Positions 56,882-64,000 of a stretch of 64,000 nucleotides of DNA are shown here, in pieces (position 1 is the stretch's first letter; the number at the start of each line of letters is the position of its first letter). A program made the position numbers and the translations under genes. The DNA comes from Aralia elata (taxonomy: Eukaryota; Streptophyta; Magnoliopsida; Apiales; Araliaceae), in NCBI GenBank assembly GCA_034770075.1, contig JAVJAP010000035.1, forward strand, positions 186,001 through 250,000, given 5' to 3'. The notes under the pieces were generated by a model that had not been told where the DNA came from, made no database searches, and saw only the letters and a program-made list of their open reading frames with translations.

Positions 56882-57703
56882 GGATTATGATACAACTTAG
56901 TATCCTGTTACATGCATGTTGATGCATCTGATTAAATTTTGGACTCCACATTACAGTTTTTACGTAAGTTCTCTATATTTAACGACAAAAATAATTTTGG
57001 ACTCCTAAATATGTATTGAATGAAATTAAGCAGAAAGTTTAATGGAGGGTATCTTGTCCTAATTTCAAGATTATAAATATAATTATGTGAAATATAAACC
57101 CCTTCATTCATTCCACAAAAATAGGTTCCATTTGCAAGATTTACAAACTTTAAAAAAAAATTTGACATGTTTATTCTAAAATTTGAGTTTTTAAAATTTG
57201 AGTGTTTATTTAGTTTAGCAGTGACAACATGATAATGAAATGTATGTGTTGTTAAATATAAGGACATTATGTCACTTTATACTATTCTCTCGGTTCCTTT
57301 TTATTTTTTTTAGAGAGAAAATTTGTTTCTTTTTATCTATATCTTGCAGATAAGGCTGTAAAATGAGCAAATAATTTGGACTCGATTTGTACTCGCTCGA
57401 CTAAAAATTCGATTCGATCTCGATTCGAAATATAAATGATTCAAATATGAGCAAATTTTAAAGTTCGATAAATTAATCGAACCTTCTCAAATTGCAATTT
57501 TCTATTGATACTCACATCATATTCGTTTGAAAAGTTCAAACTGCTCGGGCTCGATTCGAGATCGTGCTTGACTCGATAGTTAAACGAGTCTCAATCAAAC
57601 CTTATTTTATACTCGATAAATTTTATGAACCAAATCTGAGTAACTCAATACTCGGCTCGACTCAACTCGGTTCATTTACACCATTACTTGCAGATTTCAA
57701 GAT
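56882..57703. repeat. 822-bp tandem duplication, first unit
   Basis: It starts GGATTATGATACAACTTAG, and the second unit starts with the same words at 57704. It contains AT-rich noncoding DNA and one hAT-type MITE. No coding potential was recognised. Confidence 0.85.
57351..57686. mobile_element. hAT-type MITE, copy 1
   Basis: 336 bp with imperfect terminal inverted repeats (TAAGGCTGTAAAATGA and, reversed, TAATGGTGTAAATGA) and a perfect 8-bp target duplication CTTGCAGA (57343-57350, 57687-57694). The interior is rich in CTCGA words. The 8-bp duplication and TIR type fit hAT-related MITEs. No transposase. Confidence 0.75.
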
Positions 57704-58029
57704 GGATTATGATACAACTTAGTATCCTGTTACATGCATGTTGATGCATCTAATTAAATTTTGGACTCCACATTATAGTTTTTACGTAAGTTCTCTATAT
57801 TTAACGACAAAAATTATTTTGGACTCCTAAATATGTATTGAATGAAATTAAGCAGAAAGTTTAATGAAGGGCTCTTGTCCTAATTTGAAGATTATAAATA
57901 TAATTATGTGAAATATAAACCCTTCATTCATTCCACAAAAATAAGTTCCATTTGCAAGATTTACAAACTTTAAAAAATATTTTTTTTTGACATGTTTATT
58001 CTAAAATTTGAGTGTTTATTTACTTTAGC
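57704..58029. repeat. 822-bp duplication, second unit, left part
   Basis: It matches 56882-57215, ending at TTTACTTTAGC, where the solo LTR is inserted. The unit continues after 62257. Confidence 0.85.
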
Positions 58030-59479
58030 TGTGACGCCCCCAAATTCGGGTCTCCAAATACCCGGATCCGGTCATCACAATCCAATACAAACATTCACCT
58101 CTAATAACATATGGTAACTAAAATGCGGAATATAATAAACATACGTTGTTCATTACAAAGGTGTTACTAGTCCCAGAATACAAAAACCTTAAACACTTAC
58201 TCAAATCTATACCCTAAATAAATGTCAGGGTTTTAAATTACATTAATAGTGATTAACTACACATAATTTAAAATCTGCTACATGAAGTCTATCACTTCAT
58301 CTTTTCTTTCCCTTTGTTCTTCCCTGACGTCTCGGGTTTAACTGCAATGAAATCATGATATAGCAAGAATGAGCAACGAGTTTGCTCAGCAAGTTTAAAG
58401 TACAACAATAAGGATATATCATGATGAAAGGAATATAGGAAGAGATTTCAACAATAGAATTATCAGAAGAAATAATAATAAATGCTTTTAGAACAATTGA
58501 TAGTCAAATAGACTTTGAACAATAACTTCCAAAGGAGTCAATAGCTAGTTGACCCTCTGGTTACTGGCTACAGAATAAGTACTTGAGGGGATCAGCCTCG
58601 CGTACGCTATGTATATGCATAACATTTAACTCTGCTATTTGTACCTTATTTACGGTACATGGGGTACTCCTTTATAATAAAAGGGGTGTTCATTCAGTCT
58701 AAGAATCCTTACCATTGATTGGTTCAGATAGCTTTTATAAATTCTTACATACGTGCCTGACCGAGACAAGGGTTCAGACTTAATCATGAATAGCTCGTGA
58801 ATTTCAGAACTTAAATAATTATACGAATTCAAATGCACAAGTGCGAATGCCAATGAATACATAGATGTGGAATAATTTTAAAAGTAATTAGACCGCTTAA
58901 AGCATGCTTGGAGATAAGATTCAAGCTTAAAGAATAACTGGCAATAATATATACCTTTTGCACGAATTAAAAATAATGCATAAGGTTTAGAAACATTGCT
59001 CAATGTAAAAATTGGGTAAGATAGAACTTGCATTCAATATACTGAAAGAATGAAGTTAGGGAACTTGCCTGTTTGCTCAGCTACAATAAATTTTAGCTTT
59101 AATTAATCGACCTTGGATGACCTATCATTTGGTAAAGTCGATTTATCCATTAGCATTGCATACTGTATATCGATACACTCACTTATACTATTTATTTGGC
59201 AGATAATTAATTCGACATATACATTTAATTACTATCTAATCATTTGCTAAGCATAAATTAACTTATGACCTTTAGTTATTATTTCGATAACTAATCATGC
59301 TTATTCAACTTAGCAATGTTTAGTAACCCAAGTTATTATTTAGTACACTAAATAATAAATTGATTAAGGCATTACTAGCTAACAGTGGCAACAACTAAAT
59401 AGGTTGCTTAGCTATTATTCACTTTCGAAATTATTTCCCTTATTTAACATTAACTAGAAAATTAATGTACCACTCTACC

Positions 59480-60480
59480 CATACTTAATTGTTAATAATA
59501 ATTAAGTTCTTATTATCTTTATTTATTATTAAATGAGAAATAATAAATAATTTACTTTACTCACATTAAATCTTTAATAACAATCCAATATTTAATATCT
59601 TTATTTATTACTCAATAATAAATAATTATTTTATTACCTACTCATACTTAATTATTAATTAAATAATAATTAAATATTTGTTATCTTTATTTATCACTTA
59701 CTGACAAATAATTAAACTATTAACTTAATTCATACTTGATTATTATTTAATAGTAATTAAGCAAAAATCAACTATTTTATAAACTTTATTTATTATTTAA
59801 GGATCAATAATAAGTAATTAATCTATTGATTTTATCCATACTTGGTTATAGTAGTTAAACAATAATCAAATATTTATTAGCTTTATTTATTATTTAGGGA
59901 TAAATAATAAATAATTAACTTATTAACTTTATTCATACTTAGTTATTATTTAATATTAATTTAAACAATAACTAAATATTTATTATCTTTATTTATTATT
60001 TATTGATAAATAATAAATAATTACTTTATTCATACTTAATTATTATTTAATATTAATTAAATAACAATTAAATATTTATTATCTTTATTTATAAATCTAT
60101 TCATACTTAATTATTATTAGTTAAATAATAATTAAATATTTATTATCTTACTAATTTATTCATTTTTAATTATTATTTAATTATCAATCAAATAATAGTT
60201 AAATATTTATTATCTTTATTTATTATTAAATAATAAATAATTAATTTATTAACTTTATTCATATTGAATTATTATCCAATAATAATTAAATATTTTCTAC
60301 CTTTATTTATTATTCATTGCTAATAATAATTAATTACCTTATTAACTTTATTCATACTTAATTATTATTTAATATTAATAATTAAATATTTATAATCTTT
60401 ATTTATTATTAGGTATCAAATAATAAATAATTAATTTATTAATTTTACTTAATTATTATTTAATATTAATTAAATAATAA
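59480..60480. repeat. Degenerate AT-rich minisatellite
   Basis: About eleven degenerate units of 65-105 bp built from TTATTATCTTTATTTATTA, ATAATAAATAATTA and CATACTTAATTATT. It makes up almost a quarter of the solo LTR and has no coding potential. Confidence 0.75.
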
Positions 60481-61299
60481 TGAAGTAATAATTATTTTGT
60501 TAGTGTATCATTATGGTATTACAAAATAACAGTGCTAATGTTCACATTATAACAACATTAGTAAATTCAACCACACACAGCACTTTACTAGAGTTATTAG
60601 GCCTAACTGACAAGTCACCGAATCACCAGAAGGGCCAAGCTACAAAATGATCCCTCAGAGACATTCTAGCGAACACATGATATGCATCCTAAAGCACTAC
60701 ACTGACCAAATCGTTGAACCAAAAATCAACTGCCAGAACCTATGGTTCTTTAGTGTACACCAGGTTCCCAATTAAAGAATCAACACAGTTCAAATATCCC
60801 AATACAGAACCCAAACAATTCCAACGAACCATTTTAATTTAATTCAGAGAATAAAATTCCTCAATACAGGGAAACAATTTAATTCAATACACTGCAAGGT
60901 ATAGTAAAATCAACACCATACCAGATTTCTAAACTAATTAACCAAACACAGTTGAACATCACAGCCTAAGTGCAGAAGAAGAACTAAAACAACCCGTAAG
61001 GGAAATTATACAAAACCCTAACTAGAAACTATCACAGTAGCAAAAACTTTGTTGTTATACCTCAATGTGGTGCGAACGGCAGCCCTTCTTCTTCGTCCAA
61101 AGTAATTGACGAAATCAGACATCCACAGCTAGCCCCTGCCCCCTTTCTCTTCTGAAATTTCCTCTCTCTCTAATTTGGAACCCTAAACTTTCTAATTGGG
61201 AACTCACAAAACAGGGGAAAAATCGGCAGCTTGGTTTAGGGGTTTGAGGGGAGGGTTCAATTTATAGTGCTTCGTCTACCCAAATCAATTGGGTATTAC

Positions 61300-61565
61300 C
61301 CCCTTCGATTAATCAAGGACCGTCGGTAGACACGAGTGACAGTGACCGACCAATCCCATCACAGCTAGCACCGACCGGCCAAATCTCGAGCCGCACGCGT
61401 CTTCGCCGGTCGTGTCGCCGAATTTCTGGGACCGTTGGTCCTTGCCGCGCTTGCTCGGTCGTCGACGCTTTTTCCCCCTTCGACCGCTGGTTGCTTCGTG
61501 CGGTCGCCGGCACGCGCTTGGCGTCACTCCCTCCAGTCACCTGCCCCTCTCCGACCGATTGATTG
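61300..61565. other. GC-rich island in solo LTR
   Basis: A 260-bp CpG-rich stretch with repeated CGACCG, CCGGTC and CGTCG words stands out from the AT-rich LTR. Overlapping open frames on both strands are a by-product of GC content, and none has a recognisable protein. It may be this subfamily's counterpart of the GC-rich clusters in the other LTRs. Confidence 0.5.
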
Positions 61566-62257
61566 AGGGCTTGGGTTTGGCTCGATTGATAGATTTGATT
61601 GAGGGTTGATTTCCCCCTTCTCCTTCACTAGTTACGACCGATCAAGGGTTTTGGGATTTGATTTTCTTTTTCTTTTCTTTGGTTCGGTTATCTGAGTTAA
61701 GAGGTTTAGGCTGAATTCCCAAATCGTTTCTCCCAATTAACTTACCCGTTGCCCCAAATGAGATGGATCCAACCGGCTTAAGGAAATGGGTTGACCCGGC
61801 TGGCAATTAAATTGGGCTCAACCCATTAGGTTCGGCCCAACAGGGAATTAAGAGGAAAAGAGAATGAACCTAGCCCAATAGGAATAAAAGGAATTTGGGC
61901 TTTGCCCAATTAAAATTTGGGTCAATTGAAATAAAAGAAAATAGCCCAACTTGTTTATTAAAATTATTAACATTATTCTCCTAATATTTAAATTGAATTA
62001 ATTACTTAAATTAATTAATTATTTATAATATTTATTTCAACAATAATTCTTCATGCGAATTATTTAGATCCGATAATAGTAACATAAATTAATTTTCCCA
62101 ATTTTCTTGTAATTAAATGTTAGGATAAATTTATAAATTTGAATAATACTACTTACATGGATCCAATTAAATTCGTAAAATTAAAATTAAATAAAACGAA
62201 TTTCATATATTAAAATAAATTGTACAAGGCTTAAAATTTCTTGGACATTACATTAGC

Positions 62258-62741
62258 AGTGACAACATGATAATGAAATGTATGTGTTGCTAAATTTAAG
62301 GACATTATGTCACTTTATACTATTCTCTCGGTTCCTTTTTATTTTTTTTAGAGAGAAAATTTGTTTCTTTTTATCTATAGCTTATTGATAAGGCTGTAAA
62401 ATGAGCAAATAGTTTGGGCTTGATTCGTACTCGCTCGACTAAAAGTTCGATTCGATCTCGACTCGAAATATAAATGATTCAAATATGAGCAAATTTTAAA
62501 GTTCGATAAATTAATCAAACCTTCTCAAATTACAATTTTCTATTGATACTCAGATCATATTCGTTCGAAAAGTTCAAATTGCTTGAACTCGATTCGAGAT
62601 CGTGCTCGACTCGATAGTTAAACGAGCCTCAATCAAACCTTATTTTATACTCGATAAATTTTGTTAACCAAATCTGAGTAACTCAATACTCGACTCGACT
62701 CGACTCGGTTCATTTACACTATTACTTGCAGATTTCAAGAA
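62258..62741. repeat. 822-bp duplication, second unit, right part
   Basis: It matches 57217-57703, beginning AGTGACAACATGATAATG and ending CAGATTTCAAGA. It contains MITE copy 2. Confidence 0.85.
62389..62724. mobile_element. hAT-type MITE, copy 2
   Basis: Same 336-bp length as copy 1, with scattered substitutions. The right target duplication CTTGCAGA is intact while the left now reads CTTATTGA. It arose by the tandem duplication, not by independent insertion. Confidence 0.75.
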
Positions 62742-63562
62742 AGAATTAATAACTTATATTCAAACATTATCCCTACGCATTAAATACTATTTTGTTTCCG
62801 TTTCATTTTTTAAATGATTTTTAGAATGATGATATTGAGATTTTATACTCAATTTAGTCAATTAGACAAAGTATATATTAATTACATTTCTTAATTTATA
62901 TATTTGTTTCCTCATAAAATATCAATTAGAAAAAAGAAACAAAGGAATATTATCAAAACAAATAAGACTCTTTTTTTTGAAAAAATTAAATTAAATTAAA
63001 ATACAAGATTTCTCTTAGATGAATTGAGAGAGAGAGAGAGAGAGAGAGCAATATTTCTAATTATGATTGTAAAGCTCACTTTTCAAGCTCAAGGACAAAG
63101 ATTTGAAGAAATACAAGCAAAGTCTACATGAGACAAATTCCTCTAGAAGAATTTGGGTGCACGTTGCGTTGGGGTAATCAGCTGATCGCAAAGTGAGTTT
63201 TGACAGCATGAAGGCTCAAATATTTTCTGATAGTATTATTGTAATAGCGACCGGTGGACATTAATTACTTACGTCCAATAAGGTTAGAATACATTTTCAA
63301 ATTTCATCAAAATAACAGGGCCCACATGCTCATATACATGCAAATGGAAACACGTGCATCTCAGTTAAAAGCTTTAACTGCATGCTTTGCAATACACTTT
63401 CCATGAGAAATCCATTTTAATGGTCTCAAGTCATATTTTTGAATAAATGCAAAAGTTTGCATATATAGTTGGAGACAACTCTCTAATAGTTTTGTCATCA
63501 AATTTCGGATGCACGTTTTTAAGATGAAGTTATATTCAATAATATTTTTTTCCGTTCAAAAT
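62742..63562. other. AT-rich spacer, no recognised gene
   Basis: It contains a (GA)n run near 63027-63048 and then about 500 bp of unassigned sequence leading into the transposase fragment. Phrases such as CTCAAGGACAAAGATTTGAAG resemble noncoding parts of plant retroelements, but I cannot place them. No convincing ORF. Confidence 0.5.
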
Positions 63563-64000
63563 AGAGTTGTTCTCTTTAAGTGCAATAGGTGGGATCTTGG
63601 GTCTAAAAGAAGGGTACCTGGAATTCGCAAAGACATTTATGAGATTACAAGTTTGAATACTGCAAACACATGGTACAAAGATCAGCCATATATTCTCGCA
63701 TTTCAAGCAGGACAAGTCTATTATGTGCCTGACAATATTAAATTAAGCAATGCTTGGCAGGTTGTAGTTAAAAATACACCAAGAGATGACTATGATTTTC
63801 CAGAAATTTCAGAGAAAGAGGAACTAAATGGCAATGATGATCCGTACCAACAAAATGAGACAAGTGTTGTTAGTATGTCTCTAGAGATTGATGATAGTAG
63901 TATTGAGTTATGGAGATTTGATGTTCCAGGAATGGAATTTGATGGAAATGTTCAAAAGCATGCTACACTAAATCGAGAGGGTGATGATAGCTTTATCAAT
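63563..64000 (+). CDS. CACTA transposase C-terminal region, partial
   Basis: An open frame runs off the right edge: VVLFKCNRWDLGSKRR, then WYKDQPYILAFQAGQVYYV, then AWQVVVKNTPRDDYDFPE, followed by an acidic tail. This order (LFKC-W, a W-Y-…-P-[FY]-[IV]-LA segment, Q-x-[FY]-Y-V, W-x-V-V and R-D-x-YD) is that of the DUF4216-type domain at the C-terminus of TNP2-like transposases of CACTA (En/Spm) elements. The frame is open back to at least 63503 but I see no clear start or splice site; the N-terminal part is absent or separated by the spacer. It has no stop within the window. Confidence 0.75.

Larger units (their letters stand above)
58030..62252 (-). mobile_element. Large solo Tekay-type LTR
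   Basis: 4.2 kb from TGTGACGCCCCCAAATTCG to GGACATTACA, with a perfect 5-bp target duplication TTAGC (58025-58029, 62253-62257). Its first 700 bp match, in reverse, the last part of the young Tekay LTR (the stem-loop at 58370-58388, the IAVKPE frame, and the GGGGATCAGCC block). No internal coding region remains. It includes an AT-rich minisatellite and a GC-rich island, which account for its unusual size. Confidence 0.85.

Noticed and set aside
61309..61609. Three overlapping frames in the GC-rich island
   Set aside because: They lie on opposite strands, have no recognisable protein, and are explained by low stop-codon density in GC-rich DNA.

Overview
This window is nuclear DNA of a flowering plant, and it consists almost entirely of transposable elements stacked inside one another. 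I found no host gene, tRNA or rRNA. The evidence for a plant is LTR retrotransposons primed by initiator Met-tRNA, a chromodomain Ty3/gypsy element of Tekay type with LTRs over 3 kb, long-LTR Ty1/copia elements, a Helitron, hAT-type MITEs and part of a CACTA transposase. The species cannot be named from this sequence.

Layout. 1-8064: fragments, namely pieces of unidentified retroelements (1-3386, 7310-8064), a truncated Tekay LTR (3387-5415), and the 3' tip plus LTR of a copia element (5415-7309). 8065-28791: a decayed copia element on the minus strand. A complete but old Tekay element (13543-24882, 5-bp target duplication) sits inside its 5' LTR. A second copia LTR (24916-26333) sits in the same LTR, which was then enlarged by tandem duplication. 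28792-31019: a broken transposon-type ORF between the two head-to-head copia elements. 31020-56790: a copia element on the plus strand. A Helitron (33306-47964) entered its leader, a young Tekay element (33662-46238) entered the Helitron, and a solo Tekay-type LTR (53030-55855) entered its RNase H region. 56882-62741: an 822-bp tandem duplication carrying two hAT-MITE copies, split by a 4.2-kb solo LTR (58030-62252). 63563-64000: the C-terminal part of a CACTA transposase running off the edge.

How it works together. The coding capacity is retroelement gag, protease, reverse transcriptase, RNase H and integrase, in an AT-rich background. The only nearly intact element is the plus-strand Tekay copy; two one-base shifts break its pol. 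The older minus-strand Tekay copy is in one frame throughout and was killed by in-frame stops, nearly all of which fit C-to-T change in CHG/CHH contexts. Both Tekay copies carry an extra coiled-coil ORF between the 5' LTR and gag.

The most unusual signals are noncoding. Clusters of short GC-rich inverted repeats recur in the LTRs or leaders of unrelated families. A ~80-nt block is shared by two unrelated elements. Four copies of a leader motif in the copia family differ between the two copies by the same one-base change at every site. A stem-loop and short reading frame are conserved in all Tekay-type LTR subfamilies here. A 291-bp inverted duplication inside one copia element could fold into double-stranded RNA.
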